A stretch of 64,000 nt of DNA, from positions 61,674-125,673 of the forward strand of contig CAZMVB010000011.1 in NCBI GenBank assembly GCA_964569795.1. Reading direction: 5' to 3'. This DNA comes from JAHJDS01 sp964569795 (GTDB lineage: Bacteria > Desulfobacterota > Desulfarculia > Desulfarculales > JAHJDS01). The translations under genes were made by a program, and so were the position numbers. Position 1 is the stretch's first letter. Every line of letters starts with the position of its first letter. This document shows, piece by piece, positions 8,125-18,218 of the stretch. The notes beneath the pieces were generated by a model. That model saw only the letters and a program-made list of their open reading frames with translations. It made no database searches and was not told the DNA's origin.

Positions 8125-8835
8125 ATGAAAGATCAGGACCAAAGGTCGTTCGGCCTGAGCCGCCGCCAGTTCCTGGCCGCCGCCGGGGCCGGGGCCGTCG
8201 TCGGCGCGTCTAACCTGGCCACGCCGCTCTCCGCGGCGGCGGCCGGGCTGACCCTGCCCCGGTTGCCCTACGCCCCCGGGGCCCTCGCGCCCTATATCTC
8301 GGCCCGGACCATCAGCTTTCACTACGGCAAGCACCACGCCGCCTACGTCAAAAAGACCAACCGGATGGCCAAGGCCCTGGGCCTGTCCGGCAACTCCCTG
8401 CCCGAACTGGTCAGGCTGGCCGCCCGGGACCCCAAGAAGAAGGCACTGTTCAACAACGCCAGCCAGGCCTGGAACCACGCCTTTTACTGGCAGAGCATGA
8501 AGCCGGGCGGGGGCGGCGCGCCCCGGGGCAAACTGGCCCGAAAGATCAAGGCCGATTTCGGCTCCCTGGCCGCCTTCCGGAAGGCCTTTGCCGCCGCGGC
8601 GGCCCACCGGTTCGGCAGCGGCTGGGCCTGGCTGGTCCTGTCCGGCGGCAAGCTCGGGGTGATGAGCACGGCCAACGCCGATTCGCCGCTGGTCACCGGC
8701 CAAAGGCCCCTCTTGACCATCGACGTCTGGGAGCACGCCTACTACCTGGACTACCAGAACCGGCGGGGAGACTACATCAAGAACTATCTGGCCCACCTGG
8801 TCAACTGGGACTTTGCCGCCCGGAACCTGGGCTAG
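8125..8835 (+). CDS. Tat-exported iron superoxide dismutase
   Basis: Converts superoxide to peroxide and oxygen. The 236-residue protein begins with a Tat signal (SRRQFLAAAG at 12-21, then a hydrophobic stretch and an AAAA cleavage region near 40), so a folded, metal-loaded enzyme is sent to the periplasm. Metal ligands are His66 (SFHYGKHHAAYV), His118 (WNHAFYW), Asp200 and His204 (DVWEHAYY). Gln115 in NNASQAWNH is the second-sphere residue typical of Fe-type enzymes. AGGAGGGGAAATCG precedes the ATG. A methyltransferase gene follows after 44 bp and is probably co-transcribed. Confidence 0.94.
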   Translation: MKDQDQRSFGLSRRQFLAAAGAGAVVGASNLATPLSAAAAGLTLPRLPYAPGALAPYISARTISFHYGKHHAAYVKKTNRMAKALGLSGNSLPELVRLAARDPKKKALFNNASQAWNHAFYWQSMKPGGGGAPRGKLARKIKADFGSLAAFRKAFAAAAAHRFGSGWAWLVLSGGKLGVMSTANADSPLVTGQRPLLTIDVWEHAYYLDYQNRRGDYIKNYLAHLVNWDFAARNLG

Positions 8836-8879
8836 ACGGCGGGCGGCGCCCGCCGGCCGTTATCTTTCAGGAGCGAGTG

Positions 8880-9866
8880 ATGACCTTTGAGAAGCCGGGC
8901 GACATCATACGGATATCGGGCGAATACTGGGCGGCCTGCGCCCTCCAGGCCGGAGTGGTTCTCGATGTTTTCAGCCTGATCGGCGACGCCGCCCTGACCG
9001 CCGAGCAGGTGGCGGACCGGGCCGGGACCGACGCCCGGGCCACGGGCATGCTCCTTTCCGCCCTGGCCGCCCTGGGACTGCTGGTCAAGGCCGGCGATCA
9101 ATACACCCTGACCCCCGCCTCCCGGAAATTTCTGGTGAAAGACTCGCCGGATTACGTGGGCCACATCATCAGCCACCACCACGACCTGGTCAACTCCTGG
9201 GCCCGGCTGCCCGAGGCGGTCCGGACCGGGGGGCCGGTGCGTTCCCGGGTGGCGGGCGACGACGAGTGGCGGGAGAATTTCCTGCTGGGCATGTTCAACA
9301 TGGCCATGGCCATCGCCCCGGGCCTGTCGCGGACCCTGGACCTCTCCGGCCGGAGGCACCTCCTGGACGTGGGCGGCGGCCCGGGGACCTACGCCATCCA
9401 CTTCTGCCTGGCCAACCCGGGTCTTCGGGCCACCGTGTTCGACCTGCCCGCCAGCGAGCCCTTCTTTCGCCGGACGGTCGAACGTTTCGAGGTCGGCGAC
9501 CGGGTGGACTTCCAGGGCGGCGACTACCTCCAGGGCGAGATCGTGGGGTCATACGACGCGGCCTGGCTGTCCCAGATCCTGCACGGCGAGAGTCCCGACG
9601 GATGCGCCCGGATCATCGACCAGGTGGTCCGCGTCCTCGAGCCGGGCGGCCTGATCATGGTCCAGGAGTTCATTCTGAACGACAGCGGGGACGGCCCGCT
9701 CCATCCGGCCCTTTTTTCGCTGAACATGCTGCTGGGCACGAACGGCGGCCAGGCCTACTCCGAATCCGAGATCAAGGCCATGCTCACGGCCGCCGGGGCG
9801 GGGGACGTCCGGCGTCTCCCGTTCAACGGTCCCCATGACACCGGGATCATCGCCGGGAAGGTCTGA
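8880..9866 (+). CDS. SAM-dependent methyltransferase (O-methyltransferase family 2 type)
   Basis: 328-residue protein with an N-terminal winged-helix dimerisation domain (ACALQAGVVLDVFSLI...ALTAEQVADRAGTDARATGMLLSALAAL) and a C-terminal class I methyltransferase domain with the SAM loop LLDVGGGPGTYAIHF (about 160-174). The layout matches plant-type O-methyltransferases and the bacterial BchU/CrtF group. The substrate is unknown. The ATG at 8880 has AGGAG 6 nt upstream; a GTG one codon earlier is possible. It follows the SOD gene by 44 bp and ends at a hairpin-T terminator. Confidence 0.85.
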   Translation: MTFEKPGDIIRISGEYWAACALQAGVVLDVFSLIGDAALTAEQVADRAGTDARATGMLLSALAALGLLVKAGDQYTLTPASRKFLVKDSPDYVGHIISHHHDLVNSWARLPEAVRTGGPVRSRVAGDDEWRENFLLGMFNMAMAIAPGLSRTLDLSGRRHLLDVGGGPGTYAIHFCLANPGLRATVFDLPASEPFFRRTVERFEVGDRVDFQGGDYLQGEIVGSYDAAWLSQILHGESPDGCARIIDQVVRVLEPGGLIMVQEFILNDSGDGPLHPALFSLNMLLGTNGGQAYSESEIKAMLTAAGAGDVRRLPFNGPHDTGIIAGKV

Positions 9867-9875
9867 AGGGCAATC

Positions 9876-9909
9876 AGGCCTGTCCATCGAGGCGATCAGG
9901 CCTTTTTTT
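9876..9909 (+). terminator. Terminator after the methyltransferase gene
   Basis: Stem AGGCCTG/CAGGCCT with a 14-nt loop, followed by a run of seven T. It overlaps the 3' end of the convergent PilZ gene. Confidence 0.55.
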
Positions 9910-10576
9910 CGAGGACGTATTCGGAGACCTTGGCCACGTACGAGGTCAGGGCCTGGACCAGGTCCTGACTCAGGTCCTCGAAGGCCAGGCCCAGGCCCGT
10001 CAACTGGCCTTCCCGAGTGATGCTCCTGACCCGGCAGGGGAAGGTCTTGATCTCGGCCAGTCCCAGCAGGTGGGAGGAGACGGTCATTTTGTCATCGAGG
10101 CCCAGTTCCGAGAACTCGTCGCCGGCCAGCTCGGCCGAGGTGAACCGCACCCCGCCCAGGCCCACGTCCAGAATGGCCCCCTCGATCTCCCGGCCGCGCC
10201 AGGAGGCCCGGGCCGGGACGTAGCAATCCACCCGGATCTCGCCGCGCAGGTTATAGACCTCGACGCTCGAGGGATGGGACAGGAACACGTAGCGCAGCCC
10301 GGGCTTGTAGAACAGGCCCAGGATATCGGTCTGAAAACCGAAGACCATGCCGTAGGCGACGTAGCGCAGGATGACCTCGTTGCCCACGAAGAGCTTGTCG
10401 GCGATGGAGCCTACCTTGGGCAGGCGGACGATCAGGCATTTGTCCACGTCCAGGCCGACGAAGAAGCACTTGACCGGGGCCTCGACCCCGGCCAGGGACA
10501 TCTTCAACGGGGTCCCCAGTTCCAGTTGCAGCCGGGAGCCCGGCTTAATCTCCACCTTCAACTCGGCCTGGCCCAT
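9896..10576 (-). CDS. PilZ-domain protein (YcgR-like)
   Basis: 226-residue protein with an N-terminal YcgR-like beta domain (about 1-100) and a C-terminal PilZ domain, which normally binds cyclic di-GMP to control motility or surface polymers. The RxxxR motif is present (RGEIRVDCYVPA). The second motif, normally DxSxxG, reads DVGLGG, so the serine is replaced by glycine and binding may be altered. The ATG at 10576 was chosen over a 59-codon extension because the extension is low-complexity and GGGGGGAAC stands before this ATG. A TAGTAT -10 element near 10644-10649 may drive it. No motility genes are nearby. Confidence 0.82.
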   Translation of the reverse strand: MGQAELKVEIKPGSRLQLELGTPLKMSLAGVEAPVKCFFVGLDVDKCLIVRLPKVGSIADKLFVGNEVILRYVAYGMVFGFQTDILGLFYKPGLRYVFLSHPSSVEVYNLRGEIRVDCYVPARASWRGREIEGAILDVGLGGVRFTSAELAGDEFSELGLDDKMTVSSHLLGLAEIKTFPCRVRSITREGQLTGLGLAFEDLSQDLVQALTSYVAKVSEYVLEKKA

Positions 10577-10708
10577 TGTTCCCCCCGAGGCGACGGCGAC
10601 GACGGCCGGCGACAGGGCTTCCGGTCGGTTTCTCCCTGGGGCCATACTAGCACATTTTGGGGGGAGTAAAGCGGCGCATCCTCCCGCCGGCCACGGGGGA
10701 GACCCGCC

Positions 10709-10737
10709 TTGACAGGTCCGAGGCCCGGTGTTAGCGT
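10709..10737 (+). promoter_or_regulatory. Promoter of gatB-mtnA
   Basis: TTGACA, 17-bp spacer, TAGCGT, 30 bp before the gatB ATG. Confidence 0.6.
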
Positions 10738-10767
10738 CGGAGAATCCCAACAAGGTTCGAGGCCGAC

Positions 10768-12198
10768 ATGAACTATGAAGCCGTCATCGGTCTGGAGGTC
10801 CACGCCCAGCTCCTGACCGACTCGAAGATCTTTTGCGGCTGCTCGACCAAATTCGGGGCCGAGCCCAACACCCACGTCTGCCCGGTGTGCATGGGACACC
10901 CCGGGGTCCTGCCCGTTCTGAACCGGAAGGTGATCGAGTACGCCCTGAAGATGGCCGTGGCCGTGGACTGCCGGATCGCCGAGCGCTCGATCTTCGCCCG
11001 CAAGAACTACTTCTACCCCGACTTGCCCAAGGGCTACCAGATCAGCCAGTACGAGGCGCCCCTGGCCGAGCACGGCCGGGTCCAGATCGAGGTCAACGGC
11101 CAGCCCCGGACCATCGGCCTCACCCGGATCCACGTCGAGGAGGACGCCGGCAAGCTGATCCACGATCCGCGCCTGCCCAAGTCCTACGTCGATCTCAACC
11201 GGACCGGCGTGCCCCTGATCGAGATCGTCTCCGAGCCGGACATCCGGACCCCGGAGGAGGCCTCGGCCTACCTCAAGCGGCTCCGCGACATCCTGGTCTA
11301 TCTCGAGATCTGCGACGGCAACATGGAGGAGGGCAGCTTTCGGTGCGACGCCAACGTCTCGATCCGCCCCGTGGGTGACGAAAAATTCGGGACCCGGACC
11401 GAACTGAAGAACATGAACAGCTTCCGCAACGTGGCCCACGCCCTGGAGTACGAGATCCGGCGGCAGACCGGGGTCCTGGACAGCGGGGGCGAGGTCATCC
11501 AGGAGACCCGGCTGTGGGACGCCAACCAGGGCGCGACCACCTCCATGCGCGGCAAGGAGGAGGCCCACGACTACCGGTACTTCCCGGACCCGGACCTGGT
11601 GCCCCTGACCGTGGACCGGGAGTGGGTCGCCCGGATCAAGTCCGAACTGCCCGAACTGCCGGCGGCCAAGAAGGCCCGGTTCCAGGACGAGTACGGTCTG
11701 AGCGCCTACGACGCCGAGGTCCTGACCGACTCCCGCGCCCTGGCCGATTTTTACGAGGCGGCCGCGAGTGCCCACCACAACCCCAAGGTCGTGGCCAACT
11801 GGGTGATGAACGAGTTGCTGGGAGCCCTGAACGACCAGGGCCTGGACATCGGCCGCAGTCCGGTGACGCCCGAGAACATGGCCGGTCTGGTGAAGCTCAT
11901 CGACGGCGGGCAGATCTCGGGCAAGATGGCCAAGACGGTCTTCGAGGAGATGGTCGCCACCGGCGACCGGCCGGAGAGGATCATCGAGGCCCAGGGTCTG
12001 GTCCAGGTCTCAGACGAAAGCGAGCTGTCCGGGGTCATCGACGAGGTCCTGGCGGCCAATCCCAAGGAGGTCGAGCAGTACGCCGCCGGCAAGAAAAAGC
12101 TGATCGGCTTCTTTGTCGGCCAGGTGATGAAACAGACCAAGGGCCAGGCCAATCCCCAGGTGGTCAACCGGATTTTACTCAAAAAGCTGGGCGGGTAA
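10768..12198 (+). CDS. gatB: Aspartyl/glutamyl-tRNA(Asn/Gln) amidotransferase subunit B
   Basis: GatB binds misacylated Glu-tRNA(Gln) or Asp-tRNA(Asn) and, with GatA and GatC, amidates it. At 476 residues it has the usual length. The start YEAVIGLEVHAQLLTDSKIFC, the zinc-type cysteines (FCGCSTKFG...HVCPVCMGHPG), YPDLPKGYQISQY and FRCDANVSIRP are hallmark blocks, and the C-terminal GatB/YqeY tail (about 330-476) is complete. GatA and GatC are not adjacent. mtnA follows by 3 bp, so the two are one operon. Confidence 0.97.
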   Translation: MNYEAVIGLEVHAQLLTDSKIFCGCSTKFGAEPNTHVCPVCMGHPGVLPVLNRKVIEYALKMAVAVDCRIAERSIFARKNYFYPDLPKGYQISQYEAPLAEHGRVQIEVNGQPRTIGLTRIHVEEDAGKLIHDPRLPKSYVDLNRTGVPLIEIVSEPDIRTPEEASAYLKRLRDILVYLEICDGNMEEGSFRCDANVSIRPVGDEKFGTRTELKNMNSFRNVAHALEYEIRRQTGVLDSGGEVIQETRLWDANQGATTSMRGKEEAHDYRYFPDPDLVPLTVDREWVARIKSELPELPAAKKARFQDEYGLSAYDAEVLTDSRALADFYEAAASAHHNPKVVANWVMNELLGALNDQGLDIGRSPVTPENMAGLVKLIDGGQISGKMAKTVFEEMVATGDRPERIIEAQGLVQVSDESELSGVIDEVLAANPKEVEQYAAGKKKLIGFFVGQVMKQTKGQANPQVVNRILLKKLGG

Positions 12199-12201
12199 GG
12201 C

Positions 12202-13236
<1,035 letters not shown>

Positions 13237-13271
13237 GATAGGCCTTGACCATCCCCGCGGGGGGAGAGACC

Positions 13272-13832
13272 ATGACCGCCCCGGCCCGGACCTTGACCGC
13301 GGCGGTCGCCCTGATCCTTTCAGCGGCGGCCTGCATCCCGTTTATAAAATTTTCCCGGAAAGACCCGACCACCGACTATCGCTACAAAGGGATCATCGCC
13401 GCCGCGGCCGAGGGAGACCTGGCCCGGGTCCGGGCATATCTGATGCGGAACCAGGCCCTGGTCCGGGACGTCACCCCCCGCGGGGGACTGACCCCGCTCC
13501 ACGTGGCGGCCATGAGCTGTTACCCCAACCACCTCCGGGTGGCCCGGCTGCTGATCAGTTACGGGGCGCCACTCAACGCCCGGAGTGACGACGGCAACAC
13601 CCCCCTCCACTACGCGGCCCACTACTGCTGCCTGGGAATGGTCGCCCTGCTGGTGACCAGCGGGGCCGCGACCACCCTGACCAACCTCGACAACCGGACC
13701 CCGGCCCAGGAGGCCGCCTTCCAACTGGCCGCCCAGAACCGACTCACCTCCCGCGAGACGGAACTGAAGCTCCGCTGCCGGTCGGTGATCGGGTTCCTGC
13801 GGGACCATCCCGTGACCGGCAAGACCCGTTAG
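13272..13832 (+). CDS. Secreted or lipid-anchored ankyrin-repeat protein
   Basis: 186-residue protein with an N-terminal hydrophobic signal (LTAAVALILSAAAC); the Cys could be a lipobox cysteine, although Ala at -3 is a weak match. Three ankyrin-type repeats follow (YKGIIAAAAEGDLARVRAYL, GLTPLHVAAMSCYPNHLRVARLL, GNTPLHYAAHYCCLGMVALLV). Ankyrin repeats bind proteins; the partner is unknown. GGGGAGAGACC before the ATG at 13272 decides the start over an upstream in-frame codon. It lies 35 bp after mtnA and converges on pdxA. Confidence 0.75.
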   Translation: MTAPARTLTAAVALILSAAACIPFIKFSRKDPTTDYRYKGIIAAAAEGDLARVRAYLMRNQALVRDVTPRGGLTPLHVAAMSCYPNHLRVARLLISYGAPLNARSDDGNTPLHYAAHYCCLGMVALLVTSGAATTLTNLDNRTPAQEAAFQLAAQNRLTSRETELKLRCRSVIGFLRDHPVTGKTR

Positions 13833-13869
13833 CCCGGTCTTGACCGAGGCCGGTTCCGCTCGGACCTTG

Positions 13870-14886
13870 TCAGCCGGTGGGGGCGGAGCGCCCGCGTTGG
13901 GCCATGGCCGCCGCCATCCGGATGGCGGCCAGCATGGAGCCGCAATCGGCCCGGCCGGCGCCGGCGATGTCCATGGCCGTGCCGTGATCCACCGAGGTCC
14001 GGGGGAAGGGCAGACCCAGGGTGACGTTCACCCCGTCGTGGAAGTGGAGGAGCTTGAGGGGGATCAGCCCCTGGTCGTGGTACATGGCCACCACGGCGTC
14101 GAACTCGCCGGACACGGCCCGGAAGAAGACCGTGTCCGGCGGCACGGGGCCGACCACGTCCAGACCGTCCCGCCGGGCCGCCGCAACGGCCGGGGCGATG
14201 ATCCGCTCCTCCTCGTCGCCGAACAGGCCCCCCTCGCCGGCGTGGGGATTGAGTCCGGCCACGCCCAGCCGAGGTCTTTTGTAATGGAACCAGCGGCCCA
14301 GTTCCCGACCGGTGAGGGTGATGGTTTCCGTCAGCCTGGTGAAGGTCAGCAGGCCGGGCACGTCCCTCAGGGGGTGGTGGATGGTCGCCAGGGCGACCTT
14401 GAGCTTCTCCCCGGCCAGCATCATCACCACCCGGTCGGCGCCGCATCTCTCTTGCAGCCAGGTGGTGTGGCCGGTGGCCCGGATGCCGGCCGCGGCCCAG
14501 GCCTCCTTGTGGATGGGGCCGGTGACGACCGCCGCCAGGCGGCCGGCCTCGATCAGGTCCACGGCCGCGGCCAGGTACGCGGCCGAGGCCCGGCCGGTCT
14601 CCTCGGACCAGCGGCCGAACTGGGTCCGCCCCAGGTCCAAATCAAAGGGATTGATCACCAGGACCCGCCCGGCCGTGCCGGCCGAGTCCGGGGTGTCCTC
14701 GGCGATTATTTCCAAAGGGACCCGGCAGACCTCGGCCGCCCGCCTCAGCACTTCCGGGTCTCCGATGACCACCGGACGGCCGATACCAAAAACCTCGGGC
14801 CGGCCCAGGGCCAGGGCGGTCACCTCCGGGCCGATGCCGGCCGGATCGCCCAGGGTGATGCCGATGACGGGCCGTCGAGCTTCCAT
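13870..14886 (-). CDS. pdxA: 4-hydroxythreonine-4-phosphate dehydrogenase
   Basis: NAD-dependent oxidation of 4-phosphohydroxy-threonine in the DXP-dependent vitamin B6 pathway. It has 338 residues with the family blocks ITLGDPAGIGPEV (about 9-21), GLNPHAGEGGLFGDEE, the metal-binding AMYHDQGLIPLK and GVNVTLGLPFPRTSVDHGTA. The ATG has AGGGGGAC directly upstream and a promoter 36 bp away. It is transcribed alone, converging on the ankyrin gene with a 37-bp gap. Confidence 0.96.
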   Translation of the reverse strand: MEARRPVIGITLGDPAGIGPEVTALALGRPEVFGIGRPVVIGDPEVLRRAAEVCRVPLEIIAEDTPDSAGTAGRVLVINPFDLDLGRTQFGRWSEETGRASAAYLAAAVDLIEAGRLAAVVTGPIHKEAWAAAGIRATGHTTWLQERCGADRVVMMLAGEKLKVALATIHHPLRDVPGLLTFTRLTETITLTGRELGRWFHYKRPRLGVAGLNPHAGEGGLFGDEEERIIAPAVAAARRDGLDVVGPVPPDTVFFRAVSGEFDAVVAMYHDQGLIPLKLLHFHDGVNVTLGLPFPRTSVDHGTAMDIAGAGRADCGSMLAAIRMAAAMAQRGRSAPTG

Positions 14887-14921
14887 GTCCCCCTATCCGG
14901 TCATATGAACAGTTCGGAAAA

Positions 14922-14951
14922 ATAGTAGTCGTCCTTGACGGGGTAAGTCAA
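14922..14951 (-). promoter_or_regulatory. Promoter of pdxA
   Basis: TTGACT, 18-bp spacer, TACTAT on the minus strand, giving a leader of about 28 nt. Confidence 0.6.
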
Positions 14952-15181
14952 TTTTTCCCCGTTACCGGGACATAATGTCTGGTTTTCAGTATCGGTGGCC
15001 GGTCGGGCCGCGGGCCATCCACGTTATATTTTAAATAAAACCAATAAGTTGTCACACATGCCGCCAGGACGGGGACACGACGGTACAGAATTTGCCTCTA
15101 TTACAGGGCGGGCCGGTTCGCCCCAACGGACCGGACCCTGAAAGGCGAACCGCCCTGGAGCGGAACGCCGGGAGGTGGCTC

Positions 15182-15517
15182 ATGGAGACATACGTTATCA
15201 TCATGATCCTGTCGCTGGGTGGGCTGGTCGTGGCCCTGGTCCTGGCCGCGGCCCAGGGACGACGGGAAAAGGCCGAGTGGCTCGATTATTACGAACGGTC
15301 GATCCAAAACCGGGCCGAGGATCACTTTGCCGTCCATCCGTACCCTCATCGGCCCCTGACCGTCATCCGGATCGATCCCCTGGAACTGGAACTGCTGCTC
15401 AAGCCGTCCGAGGACGAGTCCGGTGCCTACCCGACCGCGGTCAAGCCGTCCGGTTCCCACCTGGAGACCAGGAAGCACGGCCCGGGTATCGGTTCCTGGC
15501 CCGAGGTCCGGATCTGA
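15182..15517 (+). CDS. Small single-helix membrane protein, unknown
   Basis: 111 residues. An N-terminal membrane helix (YVIIMILSLGGLVVALVLAA, about 3-22) is followed by a charged soluble part with LDYYERSIQNRAEDHF and PLTVIRIDPLELELLL. No family recognised. The ATG at 15182 is chosen because GGGAGGTGG stands 6 nt upstream; an upstream in-frame start lacks this. The 295 bp before it are AT-rich in part (TTATATTTTAAATAAAA at about 15024-15040) and likely hold its promoter. It converges on comEC with a 4-bp gap. Confidence 0.65.
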   Translation: METYVIIMILSLGGLVVALVLAAAQGRREKAEWLDYYERSIQNRAEDHFAVHPYPHRPLTVIRIDPLELELLLKPSEDESGAYPTAVKPSGSHLETRKHGPGIGSWPEVRI

Positions 15518-15521
15518 CCGG

Positions 15522-18218
15522 TCACCTGAAGGTCCTGACCGTCCACCCTTGACCGTCGGTGATGAAGGTCACCGCTCCATGACGATTGGTCTGATAGGTC
15601 CGGGCCCCCACGGCCCTGGCCCGGGCCTGGGCCGCGGGGTGTGGATGTCCCCAGCGGTTCATGAAGCCCGCTGAAAAGACGACGATTTTTGGTTTTATTT
15701 TCATAAGCAAATCAATGGTATTGGACCGCCTGGCCCCGTGATGGGCGGCCAGGAGGAACTGGGCCCGCATTACCTCGGGCCGGCGGCTCAATTGCCGCTC
15801 CACTGGCGGCGGAATGTCCCCGGGAAAGACGAGGCCCACCCGGCCGTAGCTGATCCTGATGACAAACGAGTAACGATTCGAGCGGGCCGAGGACCTGGTC
15901 CGGGGCCGCAACCGGGCCCGAAACCCGGCCGGCGGATGAAGGATCTCGACCTTGACCGGCCCCCACCTCAGGCGGGCCGGCAGGTCGTCCCTGGTCCGCA
16001 GCCTGGCCCCTGATTTCTTGACGGCCGCCAAAAAACCGTCCCAGGCCCGGGACCGGCCGCGTTGGCCGTTGATCCAGACCTCACGCGGCCGGAAGTTTTT
16101 CGCCAGGAAGGTCAGCCCGCCGAAATGATCCAGCTCGGGATGGGTGTTGATGATCGTCGCCACCCGTCCCACCCGCCGGGACCACAAAAAGGGGGCCACC
16201 AGATTACGCCCGGTGTCGAACCGCCAGCCCCGGAATCCGCCGCCGTCGATCAGGACCCAGCGCCGATCGGGCAGCCTCAACGCCGCGGCCGATCCCTGGC
16301 CCACGTCCAGGACGGTGACTGTCAGCCGCCGGTCGAACCGGGGGGCGACGGTCCACCAGGCCGCGTCGATCCCGAACAGGACCACGACCAGGACCAGCCC
16401 CACCCGGGCCCACCTTCGCCACCTGATAAACACCAGGCAGACCACCCCGGTCCAGAACAGGACCATCTCGACCCCGGTGGGCCGGATGATCCAGGCCCAG
16501 GCCCCGGGCAGACCGGCCAGAAACGAGTTGATCCCCACGGACAGGGAGACGAACCATCCGCCCAGGGTGATCAGCCCGCCGGCCGCCAGTCCGGACAGGG
16601 GCATCAGGGCCAGGGCGATCAGGCCCAGGGGCAGGGCGATCATGGCCACCAGGGGGACGATGATCAGGTTGGCCGGGAGGCTGATCAGGCTCAGGCGGTG
16701 AAAGTGCCAGGCGATCCAGGGCAGGGTGGCCAGGGTGGCGGCCACGGAGATGCAGGTCCAGCCCCAGACCGCGCGCCCCAGCCGCCGGGACCGGGTCCAG
16801 GGCCGGTCCCGGTCGTTTCGGGCGGGATGGATCAGTGGGAACAGGGGCCGGTAACAGATGACGATCCCGGCCACGGCAAAGAAGCTGAGCTGGAACGAGA
16901 CTTCCGTGACGGCCCAGGGCTCGACGGCCAGGATCACCAGGGCGGCCAGGGCCAGGGCCGAGGGCAGGTCCCGGCCCCGGGCCAGGACCAGGGCCGCGGC
17001 CAGGGCCAGGAACATGATCAGGGCCCGCAGGGTGGGGATCGATCCGCCGCAGAGCAGGGCGTAAGCCGTGACCGGCGGTATGGTCAGGAGCAGGGCCAGT
17101 ACCGGCGCCAGGCCGGCGTGGGTCAGGGCCGGGATGCGCCTCAGCAGGAAGAACCAGCCCCCGAAGAACAGGCCGATGATGATCCCCAGGTGGAGCCCGG
17201 AGATGGCCAGCAGATGGGCCACGCCGGTCTGGGCGAACTTGTCGTAGTCATCGCGGGGGATCATCCGTCTCTGACCCAGCAGCAGGGCCAGATAAAAGGC
17301 CGCCCGCTTGGAGACCACCGCCGGCGGGCCGTCCCGAATCAGGTATTGTCGCCACTGGTCCCGGATCCGGGTCATTCGCCGCCAGGGCGAAATCGCCCGG
17401 GGCCGGCCCAGGACCCACCTGGTCAGGCGGGCCAGGGCGACCCGGCGCGTCTTTGCGGCGGGCGCCAGGCAACGGACGATCAGGTCGGCCGCGGCCGTCC
17501 GCCGGCGATGGAACCAGGCCAGGACCCTCAGCCACCAGCCCCCCTGGTCGCGGGCCATGATTTTCAGGTCATGATCCGAGAACAGCCAGGCCCGGACCCA
17601 GACCCCGCGCCGGGCCATGTAGGCGGCGTAGTCGAATCCCCCGGGATTGGCGAATGAGTGGATCGGCTTGAGCCGGGTGGTCAGCCGGACCAGGTCCCCC
17701 GGGGCCGGGCGGGACGACAGCCGGGCCAGGGTGATCCGGATTCGACCCGAGGCCGGGCGGCCGTCGGCCTTCAGGACACGCAGATAGAGGACCGACGTCT
17801 CGGCCCCCGGTTGCGGGGTCTGGTCGATGAGCCCGATCAACCGGACCGGGCGGCGGCCGTCGGCCAGGTTGAGGACGTGATCGGCCGGCAGGCGGGCCCG
17901 ATCCGGCGGCTGGCCCAGGACCAGCCCCAGGACGAGCATCGCCCCGGCCGCGGCGGCCGTCCACCACCGGAGGCGGATGGCGAACATCACCCCGGCCGCC
18001 AGGACCAGGCCCCCGCCGACGATCAGGGCCGCGGCCAGCGGCGGGTCGAGCCGGCCGGCGGCCAGGAGGCCGGCCAGGTAAGCGGCCAGCCAGACCACCA
18101 GCGGCCGGCCCGTGAGGTGCCGCCCCAGGCGGGACAGGCCCTCGGTCCGGGCGGGATCAGTCGGCTTGAACAGGGAAAATAATCGGTCAACCAGTGATGG
18201 GCCGCTACTGCTTGACAC
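15522..18218 (-). CDS. comEC: DNA internalisation competence protein ComEC/Rec2
   Basis: Inner-membrane channel for single-stranded DNA uptake in natural transformation. 898 residues: an N-terminal DUF4131 region with a short OB-like domain (about 35-210), the multi-helix Competence domain (about 300-570, HLLAISGLHLGIIIGLFFGG is the signature) and a C-terminal metallo-beta-lactamase-like domain (about 620-898, VLDVGQGSAAALRLPD, NTHPELDHFGGL, LAAHHGARRSNT). The full three-domain form suggests a working transporter. It starts inside murA (14-bp overlap) and ends a minus-strand operon with BON lipoprotein, prmC and murA, so it is probably translated by coupling. Confidence 0.93.
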   Translation of the reverse strand: MSSSSGPSLVDRLFSLFKPTDPARTEGLSRLGRHLTGRPLVVWLAAYLAGLLAAGRLDPPLAAALIVGGGLVLAAGVMFAIRLRWWTAAAAGAMLVLGLVLGQPPDRARLPADHVLNLADGRRPVRLIGLIDQTPQPGAETSVLYLRVLKADGRPASGRIRITLARLSSRPAPGDLVRLTTRLKPIHSFANPGGFDYAAYMARRGVWVRAWLFSDHDLKIMARDQGGWWLRVLAWFHRRRTAAADLIVRCLAPAAKTRRVALARLTRWVLGRPRAISPWRRMTRIRDQWRQYLIRDGPPAVVSKRAAFYLALLLGQRRMIPRDDYDKFAQTGVAHLLAISGLHLGIIIGLFFGGWFFLLRRIPALTHAGLAPVLALLLTIPPVTAYALLCGGSIPTLRALIMFLALAAALVLARGRDLPSALALAALVILAVEPWAVTEVSFQLSFFAVAGIVICYRPLFPLIHPARNDRDRPWTRSRRLGRAVWGWTCISVAATLATLPWIAWHFHRLSLISLPANLIIVPLVAMIALPLGLIALALMPLSGLAAGGLITLGGWFVSLSVGINSFLAGLPGAWAWIIRPTGVEMVLFWTGVVCLVFIRWRRWARVGLVLVVVLFGIDAAWWTVAPRFDRRLTVTVLDVGQGSAAALRLPDRRWVLIDGGGFRGWRFDTGRNLVAPFLWSRRVGRVATIINTHPELDHFGGLTFLAKNFRPREVWINGQRGRSRAWDGFLAAVKKSGARLRTRDDLPARLRWGPVKVEILHPPAGFRARLRPRTRSSARSNRYSFVIRISYGRVGLVFPGDIPPPVERQLSRRPEVMRAQFLLAAHHGARRSNTIDLLMKIKPKIVVFSAGFMNRWGHPHPAAQARARAVGARTYQTNRHGAVTFITDGQGWTVRTFR

